Below, piece after piece: positions 16,898 to 25,569 of a stretch of 64,000 nucleotides of DNA. The notes beneath the pieces are model-generated. The model saw nothing but the letters and a program-made list of their open reading frames with translations. It ran no database searches and had not been told where the DNA came from. A program made the position numbers and the translations under genes. Each line of letters starts with the position of its first letter. Position 1 is the first letter of the stretch. The stretch is taken from contig CAMIGX010000003.1 in NCBI GenBank assembly GCA_946221385.1, forward strand, positions 124,001 through 188,000. Reading direction: 5' to 3'. This stretch comes from an uncultured Propionimicrobium sp. Its GTDB lineage: Bacteria > Actinomycetota > Actinomycetes > Propionibacteriales > Propionibacteriaceae.

Positions 16898-17480
16898 GAT
16901 GGCTACTCCTGTCAATTTTGCATGAATTTGTCAGCGCAATCTGGTTGATCACGCGCCGACGCTGCCGAGCCATGACGCAATCGCGCGTCAGGAATTGATT
17001 CCCGGAATTTCCGAAACTCAGCAGGGCCTCGGCGAAACATTCCGCCGCCAACACTCAGCAGTGCGGTTGCAGCCCGATTGTTAGTCAAGCCAGTGTCAAA
17101 ATTGGGCACCGATCGTTGACTGCTCAGACTGCAATCAACGGCGCCGTAAATTGCTTGCACGACCAAGTTTATCGAAGTCAATGGGAACTAATGGACGACG
17201 CGTTCGCCGCCGGCATAACTAGCCTGGACGCACTCAGCATCCCAGGCGTAGATAGCTAAGAAACTCTATTCAAACCTGAGAAAATTCAGCTTGCGTTTTT
17301 AGAAAACAAAAATGTTGCATTGAAGATTGTGACCCTAAAAGCGAGATTTTCTAACGGATTCTCATAGTGCCAGTGAGCAAAAAAATCACCGGTGCGGGGT
17401 GGCGATTTGGTTGCACTTCCAATGAGTAGCTGCGCTATGAATCGTCGAAAAGCGCGCGCAAATTGCTACAAGAGGTTGAA
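16898..17480. other. Intergenic region with AT-rich island
   Basis: Nothing here looks like a normal gene. From about 17258 to 17480 the base composition is clearly more AT-rich than the surroundings (runs such as GTTTTTAGAAAACAAAAATG and GCAAAAAAATCACC). The left part probably holds the promoter of the gene starting at 16897. A 22-codon ORF at 17191-17259 is too short to support. The island borders a tRNA gene, a common site of past integration, but no integrase or direct repeat is visible. Confidence 0.4.
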
Positions 17481-17515
17481 ATAAAAATTCCCGAGAGATG
17501 GTCCAATCTCCCGGG
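17481..17515 (-). terminator. Rho-independent terminator of tRNA-Pro
   Basis: On the minus strand CCCGGGAGAT pairs with ATCTCTCGGG (one mismatch, 17506-17515 with 17490-17499) and is followed by AATTTTTATT. It sits nine bases beyond the tRNA 3' end. Confidence 0.85.
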
Positions 17516-17522
17516 TTAAAGC

Positions 17523-17597
<75 letters not shown>

Positions 17598-17704
17598 ATG
17601 ACCGCTACCAAGACTTGCGTATTGATCATGGCCGACGTTCAGTTTAACGCACTACCCGCAAGCCAAGCGAATCGTCGCTCAAATGTGCTGCGCTCCAGCC
17701 AGCG

Positions 17705-18652
17705 TTAGCGTGCAACGAGCCGCAGCAAGCTCACTTCGGGACGGCAAAACAGCCGCACCGGCGCGTACGGACTGGTGCCCAAACCCGCGCTGACGTGCAG
17801 CGGAATCTGGTCAGATTGGCCGGGCGTGCGGCTCGGCTCCATGGGCCAACGGCTAAGCCCAGAGGCTAGCGCGGTCGGTAAATCGCAATTGGTGACCAGC
17901 GCGCGGTTGACCGGCAGGCAGACCTGACCACCATGGGTGTGGCCAGCGAAAATCATGTCGACACCGTCGGCGTGCATTGCGTCCAAGAGCCATTGATAGG
18001 GCGCGTGCGTGACGCCCAACCGCAAATCTGCGTCAGGATCGGCAGGTCCAGCGACGGCCTCGTACTCGGCGAACCCGTGGTGCGCGTCATCGGTGCCGCG
18101 CAGCTCGATTCGTAGCCCGCCAGCCTGCAGCTGGGTGCGCTGATTGTTCAGATCAGCCCAGCCGGCGGCGCGGAAGGCGTCGGTCAACTCGCTGGTCGGC
18201 AGCGCCGTCGGGTTCGTTGACGGTTGAGATGCGCCGAGCAAATAGCGCACGGGATTCTTCAGCTGAGGCGCGAATTTGTCATTAGTGCCCAGCACGAACG
18301 CGCCTGGAATCTCTAGCAATGGCGACAGTGCGACCAACAAGGGCTCGATCGCGTCCGGGTGCGAAATATTGTCGCCGGTATTGATGATCAGATCCGGCTC
18401 GAGATCGGCCAGGCTAGCCAGGAACTGAAACTTGCGTCGCTGGTCGGGCATCGCATGCAGGTCTGAGATGTGCAGCACCCGGAGCTCGCCTGACTCCAGT
18501 AGCGGCACTTCAACATGACGGAGCAGATAGGCGTGCGCTTCGGCGAAGGCGCCGATCGCTAGCCCAGCGCCGAGTGCGCCGGCAGTCAGCGTCGTCAACG
18601 CCAGCCCGCGGGCGACCCCAGCGAATAGGGATTGAGAGTTGTCGCGGCTCAT
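17705..18652 (-). CDS. Calcineurin-like metallophosphoesterase
   Basis: About 315 residues. An N-terminal hydrophobic segment (GLALTTLTAGALGAGLAIGAF) anchors the protein. The phosphoesterase signature follows: HISDLH, then NTGDN, GTND in place of the usual GNHD, and GHTHGGQ with the metal-binding histidines. The start at 18652 overlaps the PBP stop by four bases (ATGA), so the two are coupled; an upstream in-frame ATG at 18718 would lie inside the PBP gene. The same pair follows whiB4 in mycobacteria (ponA2 and Rv3683), which argues for a role in wall metabolism. Substrate unknown. Confidence 0.9.
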   Translation of the reverse strand: MSRDNSQSLFAGVARGLALTTLTAGALGAGLAIGAFAEAHAYLLRHVEVPLLESGELRVLHISDLHAMPDQRRKFQFLASLADLEPDLIINTGDNISHPDAIEPLLVALSPLLEIPGAFVLGTNDKFAPQLKNPVRYLLGASQPSTNPTALPTSELTDAFRAAGWADLNNQRTQLQAGGLRIELRGTDDAHHGFAEYEAVAGPADPDADLRLGVTHAPYQWLLDAMHADGVDMIFAGHTHGGQVCLPVNRALVTNCDLPTALASGLSRWPMEPSRTPGQSDQIPLHVSAGLGTSPYAPVRLFCRPEVSLLRLVAR

Positions 18653-20829
18653 CGGCGGCCTGGCGGTTGCGTCGCGGGCTGATGATTGTTGCGGGTCGGG
18701 GGAGTCGGCGGTACCCACGGCTCAAATTTCGCCGGTGGCATCCAACTCATGACGCGTTCCATCATCGGCTTCCAGATCGCTTGACCGTCGGTCATGCCCA
18801 ACGGCCGGCCGAGCGGGGTGCTGTAGATCGAATACAGATTACGGCTAGCTTCCGGCGTATTGCGCCACCGCTCGGTCGTCTTGTCACCCGCGATCACCAC
18901 CGCAGTCGAGATGTCGGGGGTGTAGCCGACGAAAGCGACAGCTGCCTGGGAATCATCGGCAGTACCCGTCTTAGAAGCTTGATCGATGCCATTTCGGATC
19001 CACGACGGCGCCGACAGGCCGCGTTCGTGGGTCTGTTTCAAGACGTAGTTGACGCCGTCAGCGACCTTCGGGTCAATGGTCTGCTGGCAATCGGCGCTGG
19101 GCACCGGCATTTCTTGACCATCTCTATTGACGATCTTTTCCAAGATGACCGGCAAGCAACGCACGCCGCGATTAGCGAAGGTGCCGTAACCAGTGGCCAT
19201 CGATTGCACAGTGACGAATGGGCCGCCCAGCACGAAAGACGGGATGGAGAAGTCCTTGAGTTCGTCGCCGAAGCCATATTCATCTGCGACCGGCCATGCC
19301 AGCTCGACGCCAGCGCGTTCTGCCATATCGGTTGACGCGCAAGGTCCGACGTCGAGGTGCAGGTTGACCCAGTAGTTGTTGACCGACCACATCATGCCGG
19401 TCACCATGTTGAACCGTCCGGCATTCTGCCCAGCCACCGCATTGGTCGTGACGTACGGCTTTTGGTCAGCGATGACGACGTTTTCGCCTTCGCAGTTCTT
19501 GTATGACCTGCCGTTCCAGTTTTGGGTCACCGCCACGTTATAGGACGTGGTATCTGGGAACTTGCCTTGCTGGATAGCGGCAGCTGCAGTCCAGGTCTTG
19601 AACGTCGACCCCATCATGAAGCCTTCATGATCGCCGTAGCGGTGCGGCACATTGAAGTTCAAATATGTTTCGCCCGGTCCGGTGCCCATGACGGGGCGAC
19701 TCTGCGCCATCGCCAGGATGCGTCCGGTATGCGGATCCACCGAGGTCACCGCAGCGATTGCTGCATCCTGCGGGCCGATGATGGCGCTGATGGCTCCCTG
19801 AGCGGCTTCTTGAATGCCAGGGTCCAAGGTCAGATGGATTTCAAGACCAGCGCGTCGCAAGACGTGCTCGCGTTCTTCGGGTGTCTTGCCCAGCGCCGGC
19901 ATCTGATCGCTGATCAGGACGCGCCGAGCATAGTCACACACGAAGGGATAGCGGGTGCCTTCGCAGCCCATGCCGAAGCGCACGACTCGGCTCGGATCGA
20001 AAGGCACCTGCGCAGCGGCTGCGGCCACGTTCGGGTCGAGCTCTTGATAGCGCACCATGGCGTCGAGCACGTCGCGGCGACGAGCCAGTGCGGCGTCTGG
20101 ATTGTTGACCGGATCGGTGGTGCCCGGGTTCTGCACCAAGCCAGCCAGCAACGCCGACTGGGCGAGGTCTAGGTCTTTGGCGTCGATGCCGAAATAGTGC
20201 CGGGCAGCCGACTGGACGCCGTAGGCACCATCGCCGTAATAGGCGATGTTCAGGTAGCGCTCCAGAATTTCTTCTTTAGACAGCTTCTGCTCCAGCGCGA
20301 TCGCATAGCGCATTTCAACGATCTTGCGGTCGAGCTTGGGCGCGGTCATCTCGGCGATGCATGCTGCGTCCTCGCCGCAGATCTGGACGCGGACCAGCTT
20401 GACGTACTGCTGCGTCAGCGTCGAACCGCCGCCGGAAATAGCACCGTCAGCGGCGTTGCCGAAGGCGGCGCGGATGACCGATTGAATGTCGATGGCGCCG
20501 TGCTCGTAGAAGCGGTGATCCTCGATAGCGACCTGCGCTGCCTTCATCCAGCCAGAGATTTCATCCAGCGGGACGTACTGCCGGTTCTCGTCGTAAAAGG
20601 TCGCCAAGACCGAGCCATCATTCAAATACATCTTGGATGATTCAGGCTGCGGTGGGACCTCTAGGTCGGCGGGCAGCTGTTGGAGGCTGTCGGCCGCGGT
20701 CTTCGTCAGGCCAGCTGCCAGCGCCGTCATGGGGATGCCGAGACCCGCGACGAGCATGCCGGTGAGCACGCTGATCGCGACGAACATCAGCAGCGAAGAG
20801 AGCTGGCTTCCAGGATTGCGAGCACGCAT
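18649..20829 (-). CDS. ponA: Class A penicillin-binding protein (transglycosylase/transpeptidase)
   Basis: A 726-residue bifunctional peptidoglycan synthase. A short cytoplasmic tail and a membrane anchor (about residues 11-40) are followed by the glycosyltransferase domain: EDHRFYEHG with catalytic Glu103, GGSTLTQQYVK (134-144) and ILERYLNIAYYG (188-199). The transpeptidase domain has the nucleophile in STFK (Ser408), SVN (482-484) and KTG (620-622). No PASTA domain is present; the protein ends with a Pro-rich tail. whiB is transcribed divergently and a metallophosphoesterase follows, the mycobacterial ponA2 arrangement. Confidence 0.95.
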   Translation of the reverse strand: MRARNPGSQLSSLLMFVAISVLTGMLVAGLGIPMTALAAGLTKTAADSLQQLPADLEVPPQPESSKMYLNDGSVLATFYDENRQYVPLDEISGWMKAAQVAIEDHRFYEHGAIDIQSVIRAAFGNAADGAISGGGSTLTQQYVKLVRVQICGEDAACIAEMTAPKLDRKIVEMRYAIALEQKLSKEEILERYLNIAYYGDGAYGVQSAARHYFGIDAKDLDLAQSALLAGLVQNPGTTDPVNNPDAALARRRDVLDAMVRYQELDPNVAAAAAQVPFDPSRVVRFGMGCEGTRYPFVCDYARRVLISDQMPALGKTPEEREHVLRRAGLEIHLTLDPGIQEAAQGAISAIIGPQDAAIAAVTSVDPHTGRILAMAQSRPVMGTGPGETYLNFNVPHRYGDHEGFMMGSTFKTWTAAAAIQQGKFPDTTSYNVAVTQNWNGRSYKNCEGENVVIADQKPYVTTNAVAGQNAGRFNMVTGMMWSVNNYWVNLHLDVGPCASTDMAERAGVELAWPVADEYGFGDELKDFSIPSFVLGGPFVTVQSMATGYGTFANRGVRCLPVILEKIVNRDGQEMPVPSADCQQTIDPKVADGVNYVLKQTHERGLSAPSWIRNGIDQASKTGTADDSQAAVAFVGYTPDISTAVVIAGDKTTERWRNTPEASRNLYSIYSTPLGRPLGMTDGQAIWKPMMERVMSWMPPAKFEPWVPPTPPTRNNHQPATQPPGRR

Positions 20830-21105
20830 GCTGCAAAGGATAGATCAGCGCTGTTAACGGCTCGCTGGGCTGACGCAGCGCGGTGCTGGAATTTTAATGT
20901 CGTTTTAAGTGCCGCGCTGGTCATCGAAGCGACCATCCGGTGCTGTTCGTTCATCTCCTAGGCGACAATTCGTAACCTCGCTTTTTCGTGGTTGACAAGG
21001 ACTTTTGTCGTACTTTCGACATCGGCGGATCAGACTCAAGGGGGCTTTTGGTTGGCTACCTGTTCGGTGTAGCGTGAAAGGCACTGCCAACGAAGGGAGC
21101 AGGAA
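20830..21105. promoter_or_regulatory. Divergent promoter region, PBP / whiB
   Basis: 276 bases between two divergent starts. TTGACA (20992-20997) is a good -35 for whiB, but the expected -10 is poor. Overlapping inverted repeats occur there: GACAA/TTGTC (20994-20998 and 21005-21009) and TGTCG/CGACA just downstream. These could be operator half-sites. Exact transcription starts cannot be read off. Confidence 0.4.
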
Positions 21106-21477
21106 GTGGCGGGCAGCGAATCCACCGACTGGCAATTGAAGGCCAAATGTCGCGGGATGAACGACGCTCTGTTCCCCGAAGGCAAGGATCAAAAACGGGC
21201 CAAAGCGATCTGCATGGGTTGTCCGGTACGCGCCGAATGCCTGGCCGAAGCTCTCGATAACCGCATCGAATGGGGTGTCTGGGGTGGCATGACTGAACGT
21301 GAGCGGCGTCAGCTGCTTCGTCAGCGTCCCGATGTGCAATCCTGGGCTGCAGTGCTCAAAGCAGCGGCTACCGCGAGTCAAGGTGTCAAGGATCGCCAGC
21401 CGACCAATGGACGCGCCGAGTCCGATGAGACGAAATTCAAGGTGAAGGCGCCGCGGGTCCGCTCACGGATCAGTTGA
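21106..21477 (+). CDS. whiB: WhiB-family iron-sulfur regulator (WhiB4-like by context)
   Basis: A 123-residue actinobacterial regulator that binds a redox- or NO-sensitive [4Fe-4S] cluster. The four cysteines are C15, C36, C39 and C45 (C-x2-C-x5-C). The beta-turn motif GVWGG is at residues 57-61, and a basic DNA-binding C-terminus follows (FKVKAPRVRSR). The GTG start has AGGA five to six bases upstream. Its position divergent from a PBP/metallophosphoesterase pair is that of mycobacterial whiB4, so WhiB4 is a reasonable but unproven assignment. Confidence 0.95.
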   Translation: MAGSESTDWQLKAKCRGMNDALFPEGKDQKRAKAICMGCPVRAECLAEALDNRIEWGVWGGMTERERRQLLRQRPDVQSWAAVLKAAATASQGVKDRQPTNGRAESDETKFKVKAPRVRSRIS

Positions 21478-21582
21478 TATTTAGTGCTGATGTTTGGTTC
21501 AGCGCTCACGTTTCGGCTCTGCTCGTCAGCTGAGCTTTGAGTTGGGCCACCAAGTGTTGGCGTGCACGCTATGGTCGAGACC

Positions 21583-21771
21583 ATGAGCGAACAGAGCACT
21601 GCGCCGGTCATTCAAAAGTGGGAATACGCCACAGCTCCGATCTTGAGCCACGTTTCGCAGCAGATTTTGAACAACTTCGGCATGGACGGCTGGGAACTCG
21701 TTCAGCTCGCGCCCGGTCCGAATCCCGACACGCTAGTCGGCTATTTCAAGCGGCCGCTGATCGAGCGCTGA
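21583..21771 (+). CDS. Small DUF4177-like protein
   Basis: About 62 residues. The core QKWEYATAPILSH...QILNNFGMDGWELVQL is the typical DUF4177 fold signature, ending in a GYFKRP strand. In mycobacteria the equivalent small gene (Rv3678A) lies in the same neighbourhood of whiB4. I chose the ATG at 21583; an in-frame ATG at 21562 adds seven residues. It is followed after one base by the NUDIX gene, so the two probably form an operon. Function unknown. Confidence 0.8.
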   Translation: MSEQSTAPVIQKWEYATAPILSHVSQQILNNFGMDGWELVQLAPGPNPDTLVGYFKRPLIER

Positions 21772-21772
21772 G

Positions 21773-22438
21773 GTGCCTGCCGCACCTGATGTTGATTCCG
21801 GCGATTTGCCGTCGGCCTATCGAACTTTGGCTGCCCGCTTAGCAGATCCGGCGGGCTTGACTGTCGGCGCGCAACGTCGCCGTCCGACCGGTCCTGCGAG
21901 GTCTGCGGTGCTAGTCCTGCTAAACCGGGTCGGAGAACCAGACATTGTGTTCACCGAACGAAATCGTTCGCTGCGCAGCCACGCCGGGCAGATTTCATTC
22001 CCTGGCGGCAGACGCGACGAGGGCGACGCAGACCTTTGCCAAACCGCGCTGCGCGAAGCATGGGAAGAAATTGGCTTGCCGCCTGAGCGCGTAGACGTCA
22101 TCGGAACGCTGCCCGTCGCATTGCTGCCGGCAAGCGGGATGAATGTCACGCCAGTGATCGGGCTGTGGTCGGGACGAGACGAGATCTGGCCGCACAGCCC
22201 CGTCGAAGTCGAGTCGGTACACCGGTGGAAGATCGCTGCCCTAGTTGCCCCGGAACATCGGATCAGCTATCGTCATCCGCTCGGATTCACTGGCCCAGCT
22301 TGGCAGTTCGGCGAACAGTTCTTGTGGGGTTTTACCGCATATTTGGTCGACGAGATCCTCAAACTCGGGGGCTGGGCGCAGCCCTGGGATGCCAGCCGCG
22401 AAGTGACGGTGCCCAAGCGCTATCTAGGTAAGCATTGA
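21773..22438 (+). CDS. NUDIX hydrolase, coenzyme A pyrophosphatase type
   Basis: A 221-residue protein. The NUDIX box reads GGRRDEGDADLCQTALREAW then EEIGL (about residues 77-101), preceded by SHAGQISFPGG, the extended motif of the NudL/PCD1-type CoA diphosphatases (UPF0035). It should split CoA or CoA esters into phosphopantetheine and 3',5'-ADP. The GTG start follows the DUF4177 stop by one base. A hairpin follows the stop. Confidence 0.88.
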   Translation: MPAAPDVDSGDLPSAYRTLAARLADPAGLTVGAQRRRPTGPARSAVLVLLNRVGEPDIVFTERNRSLRSHAGQISFPGGRRDEGDADLCQTALREAWEEIGLPPERVDVIGTLPVALLPASGMNVTPVIGLWSGRDEIWPHSPVEVESVHRWKIAALVAPEHRISYRHPLGFTGPAWQFGEQFLWGFTAYLVDEILKLGGWAQPWDASREVTVPKRYLGKH

Positions 22439-22449
22439 TGCGTCGAAAA

Positions 22450-22469
22450 CTGCCGCACTGTTGCGGCAG
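22450..22469 (+). terminator. Hairpin after the NUDIX gene
   Basis: CTGCCGCA (22450-22457) and TGCGGCAG (22462-22469) form a perfect 8-bp stem with a CTGT loop, 11 bases after the stop. No U-tract follows, so it is a weaker, GC-rich hairpin. Confidence 0.5.
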
Positions 22470-22508
22470 GCGGCTGGCAGCTCCCAGCCCTGCCAGTTGC
22501 GTACCGCA

Positions 22509-22545
22509 AGCGCAAAAATGACGAAAGCCCGCCATCAGGCGGGCT
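22509..22545 (-). terminator. Terminator of the holin-like gene
   Basis: On the minus strand AGCCCGCC and GGCGGGCT form an 8-bp perfect stem (22526-22545) with a TGAT loop, followed by TTTCGTCATTTTT. It ends the gene at 22592. Confidence 0.8.
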
Positions 22546-22591
22546 CGTCGCTAGTCACTGCAGCATATGAGCTGCTATGAGCTTTTGATTT

Positions 22592-23251
22592 TCACTTCCA
22601 TTCGACACGTGAAGCGCCTGGGCTTTGCTTTACGCTCGGCTTGATCGCGTCGGCCCAGTTGTCGGTCGCAGTGATGTCATTGCGGTGCTTGTCGGCGTAA
22701 TTGGGCTGGGACTGCTCGGTCTCGACGACGGCAGTCTGCTGAGTTGGACGCGGCATTGCGACTACGCCGGAGGTCGCGGGGAACTGGCCCGCTTTGAGCC
22801 CGGCACGGCCTGGATGACCGTCCTGAGCATCCTGGACGCCCTGGGAGACCGCATCCGAAATTGACTTGATGCTGGCCTTGGTCTCAGCAATCGTCATCTC
22901 GGGAGCCTTGACCTTACGGACCTGCTGCCAGCCGATCAGCGCGAGGATCGCGACGATGATCAACACCAGGGCGGCGATGATCCCGAAACCGATGCACAAG
23001 GAGGTGACGGCGCTCATGCCCAGGGCCTGGTTGAAGATGATCGCAATGCCGAAACCCGCGACCAGCAGCAAGATCCACAGCAACGCGGCACCAAAAATTC
23101 CCGCAGCGGCGAACATGCCAGCGCCGATGCCGCCGTGCTTTGCGGCCGGCTTGAGCTCGGCCTTCGCGAGCTCGCTGATATCGCTCAGCATGCGCGGCGC
23201 GGACTCTTTGATCGTCTCGATGTAATCTCCGATCGAGGGACGCTTGGCCAT
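22592..23251 (-). CDS. Holin-superfamily III-like (DUF1469) membrane protein
   Basis: 219 residues. An amphipathic N-terminal helix region (SIGDYIETIKESAPRMLSDI, then ELAKAELKPAAKHGG) is followed by two transmembrane helices (AGMFAAAGIFGAALLWILLL and about 35 residues later GIIAALVLIIVAILALIGW). A soluble tail of about 110 residues with Lys/Ser helices and low-complexity Pro/Gln sequence follows. This is the actinobacterial DUF1469 layout. Despite the family name it is a chromosomal protein with no phage genes near. Monocistronic; function unknown. Confidence 0.8.
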   Translation of the reverse strand: MAKRPSIGDYIETIKESAPRMLSDISELAKAELKPAAKHGGIGAGMFAAAGIFGAALLWILLLVAGFGIAIIFNQALGMSAVTSLCIGFGIIAALVLIIVAILALIGWQQVRKVKAPEMTIAETKASIKSISDAVSQGVQDAQDGHPGRAGLKAGQFPATSGVVAMPRPTQQTAVVETEQSQPNYADKHRNDITATDNWADAIKPSVKQSPGASRVEWK

Positions 23252-23452
23252 TAGTGTCTCCTTCTCAGCTCACCAGCCGCGGCTAGATCAGCTCGGCAGC
23301 AACGTCTTGGTTGCTGTGCAGTCCCGTGTTTGGTCGAGCCATGGGCAGCGCTGAATCAATTAAGCCTTCAGATCCAGATTAGACCACTATCTGGATGACT
23401 GCCCACTGTAGCGAGCATCGGACTGGCCTGTCTGGTCGCGAAATGATCCTGC

Positions 23453-24244
23453 TCACAAGATGATGCTCAGGCCATCGTCACCAGACAGCCGAACCGGCGT
23501 GGTCAGCTCGCTGTGATCGACTTGAAGTCGCCAAGCGCGCAGCTGGTAAGGCAGCCGCAGGCCGGACGGCCCGGCAGCATCGTCATAGAGCTTGCCGACT
23601 TGCTGCTTCAGTTCTGCCAACTGCGCGGCTGACAGGTCAGCTGGATCGACGCTGCGAGCAGCCATGTCGACTAGCTCGAAGCGAGTGATTTCGGTCCAAA
23701 TCCGAAAATCACGGGTCTCTAAGTCATCGAAATGTCGACTATTCGACAGCGACCTCAAAGTTTCATCGGCACTGATGGGAGCCATTGCGCTTGGCTCTAT
23801 CGACTGCATCAGCGCGATGAGTCGCTGCACCCATGGCACAGTGTCGTCTCGGACTAGCCGGGCGCCACTGACCGATCCGCCCGGACGCAAGACCCGGGCC
23901 AGCTCAGCGATGCTGCGGCTGCTCATCGGCTGACGAATAGCAGTGCATAAGACGAAGTCAACCGAGCAATCGCGCATTGGGACTGCGTCAAGACGAGCGA
24001 CTAGTAGATCCAAGTTGGCTTCAGATAGGCCGCGTTGAATCGTCGGATGGCTGGAGTGCTTGGCCCGTTCCAGCAATTCAAATTGGCCGCTCAGCGCCCA
24101 TACGTGATGCCCCTGGTTCAACAGGTCATTGATCTGTGTTTTGCCCGAGCCGAGTAAGAGCACGGCCGATGGGGAATGCGAAATGGGTCCGAGCATCCAG
24201 TCCAAAGCTGCCGCTGGGATGCGGACACGTTGTTTGGCTGGACT
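23453..24244 (-). CDS. Degenerate class I SAM-methyltransferase-like protein
   Basis: About 263 residues from a GTG at 24244 (open frame to 24367). The Rossmann pattern is recognisable: VLLLGSGKTQINDLLNQGH (motif I position), CSVDFVLCTAIRQ (motif IV position) and ELARVLRPGGSVSGARLV (motif VI). Motif I has a Ser-Gly-Ser/Lys loop rather than the usual GxGxG, and the acidic residue at the end of strand 2 is absent, so SAM binding is uncertain. It is divergent from ssd of the pilus cluster. Similar methyltransferase-like genes occur by this cluster in other actinobacteria; substrate unknown. Confidence 0.65.
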   Translation of the reverse strand, partial: SPAKQRVRIPAAALDWMLGPISHSPSAVLLLGSGKTQINDLLNQGHHVWALSGQFELLERAKHSSHPTIQRGLSEANLDLLVARLDAVPMRDCSVDFVLCTAIRQPMSSRSIAELARVLRPGGSVSGARLVRDDTVPWVQRLIALMQSIEPSAMAPISADETLRSLSNSRHFDDLETRDFRIWTEITRFELVDMAARSVDPADLSAAQLAELKQQVGKLYDDAAGPSGLRLPYQLRAWRLQVDHSELTTPVRLSGDDGLSIIL

Positions 24245-24446
24245 CACGCAGATGAGTCTACGAGCTGTGCAACGCTGAACAACGAACCGCTTAGTTACGA
24301 GATCATTTGTCCCTCCTATCTGGCTAGATTGCGTCACCCTTAGCCAAGGCCCGAATTGCCTTTTCATTTGGCAGACCCGGCTCTAGGCGGTGCAGTGTCG
24401 GCAGTGCATGGGTCTTTTCTAGTCGGCGAAGATCGCCAAATTGCGG

Positions 24447-24486
24447 TTTTCCACAGTCGAAAAACTATCCGGCTTAGTTGTCCACA
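24447..24486 (+). promoter_or_regulatory. Two DnaA-box-like 9-mers before the pilus operon
   Basis: TTTTCCACA (24447-24455) and TTGTCCACA (24478-24486) lie 31 bases apart just upstream of ssd. The second equals the preferred box of high-GC actinobacteria. Single 9-mers arise by chance at about this frequency in 64 kb; the pair makes DnaA binding possible but not established. Confidence 0.3.
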
Positions 24487-24525
24487 GGCTGAAAAATTTC
24501 GCAGGTGACCGCCCATAGTCCAGGC

Positions 24526-25569
24526 ATGGCAAATCAGGCGCTGGTGGTGACCAGAGACGAACAACTGCTCTCAGCGGTGGAGGCAGCTGCGGCGGCAGCG
24601 GACGCGCGGCTGCTGTGTGCGGCTGAGATCAGTGAGGTGCGCCGGCACTGGCAAGACTGTGGCACGGTCCTAGTCGGTACCGACATGGCTTCCTTGGTGG
24701 TCGGTCTCGCGTTGCCGGTGCGCGCTGGTCTGCACGTCATCGGTCGGATCGAGCAGCAGGTACTGAACTGGTCGGTTCCGCTGCATGCGCCAGCGCTTCT
24801 CTTGCCGCAACAAAGTGGCTTTCTGAGTTCGATTCTGACCACCGCTGGCGAGGGCGAGGTGGTCCAAGCTCCGCTAGTTAGAGTGCTCGGTGGTCATGGC
24901 GGAGCCGGCGCGACGACCTTCGCTGCGGCGTTAGCGCAGTGCGCGGCGAGTCGACGTCGTCAGCCGCTCAAATCTGCCCTTGTTGAAATGGATCGCTTTG
25001 GCGGCGGGATCGAGCTCGTCTTTGGCGCCGAGCAGGCTCCCGGTTGGCGGTGGTGCGATCTTGCGTCGGCTTCGGGGCACGTGGGCGATCTCACTGGGCA
25101 GTTACCAAATGTCAGCGGCGTAGACCTGGTTTCGCTGTCTACTGCGCAGCCTAAATCTGATCTAGCTGGCCCCGACGCGATCCGCGCCATCATCGGCTCG
25201 CTTCGCCGAAGCCATGACTTCGTGATCCTCGATGCAGGTTGTCCCAGCGGTGAGCCGATCAGCTTCGCGGCGCGGACGCTGCTGATAGTCGCCGCTGATG
25301 TGAAGGCAGTGCTCTCAGCGCGGGCGAGAATCAGCGATTTCGGACTGCATGATGCTGACCTGGTGGTTCGCACCGCAGTCAATTGGCGCTTAGATCCCAA
25401 AGCTGTCGCCGAGACGTTGGGTCTGCCGCTGGCCGGCGTCGTGCAGACCGAGCGGCGGATTTCGCTGGACGCTGTCATCGGAACCCCGCCAGGGCGAATC
25501 GACAGATCTGCTCTCACCAAAGTCTGCCGACGGCTGCTCAATGACATCTTGGAAGGACCGAATCGATGA
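24526..25569 (+). CDS. ssd: CpaE/Ssd-like ATPase of the Tad pilus cluster
   Basis: About 347 residues. An N-terminal receiver-like region precedes a MinD/CpaE-type ATPase domain with the deviant Walker A loop GGHGGAGATT (residues 122-131) and a DFVILDAG Walker B region. It belongs to the actinobacterial CpaE homologues found next to Tad pilus genes; the mycobacterial counterpart (Rv3660c) was named Ssd for its effect on septum placement. It probably positions or regulates the pilus machine. I start it at the ATG at 24526; an in-frame ATG at 24505 is possible. The stop overlaps tadA (ATGA). Confidence 0.9.
   Translation: MANQALVVTRDEQLLSAVEAAAAAADARLLCAAEISEVRRHWQDCGTVLVGTDMASLVVGLALPVRAGLHVIGRIEQQVLNWSVPLHAPALLLPQQSGFLSSILTTAGEGEVVQAPLVRVLGGHGGAGATTFAAALAQCAASRRRQPLKSALVEMDRFGGGIELVFGAEQAPGWRWCDLASASGHVGDLTGQLPNVSGVDLVSLSTAQPKSDLAGPDAIRAIIGSLRRSHDFVILDAGCPSGEPISFAARTLLIVAADVKAVLSARARISDFGLHDADLVVRTAVNWRLDPKAVAETLGLPLAGVVQTERRISLDAVIGTPPGRIDRSALTKVCRRLLNDILEGPNR

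Noticed and set aside
9474..17107. A 15-base word (GTGTCAAAATTGGGC) shared by intergenic sites at 9474 and 17093
   Set aside because: A few 15-base matches are expected by chance in 64 kb, and the surroundings do not align.
16912..17181. 89-codon minus-strand ORF upstream of the Ala-rich membrane protein
   Set aside because: No ribosome binding site and no resemblance to a protein family; the region more likely holds a promoter.
17191..17259. 22-codon ORF in the AT-rich region
   Set aside because: Too short, without ribosome binding site or downstream gene to control.
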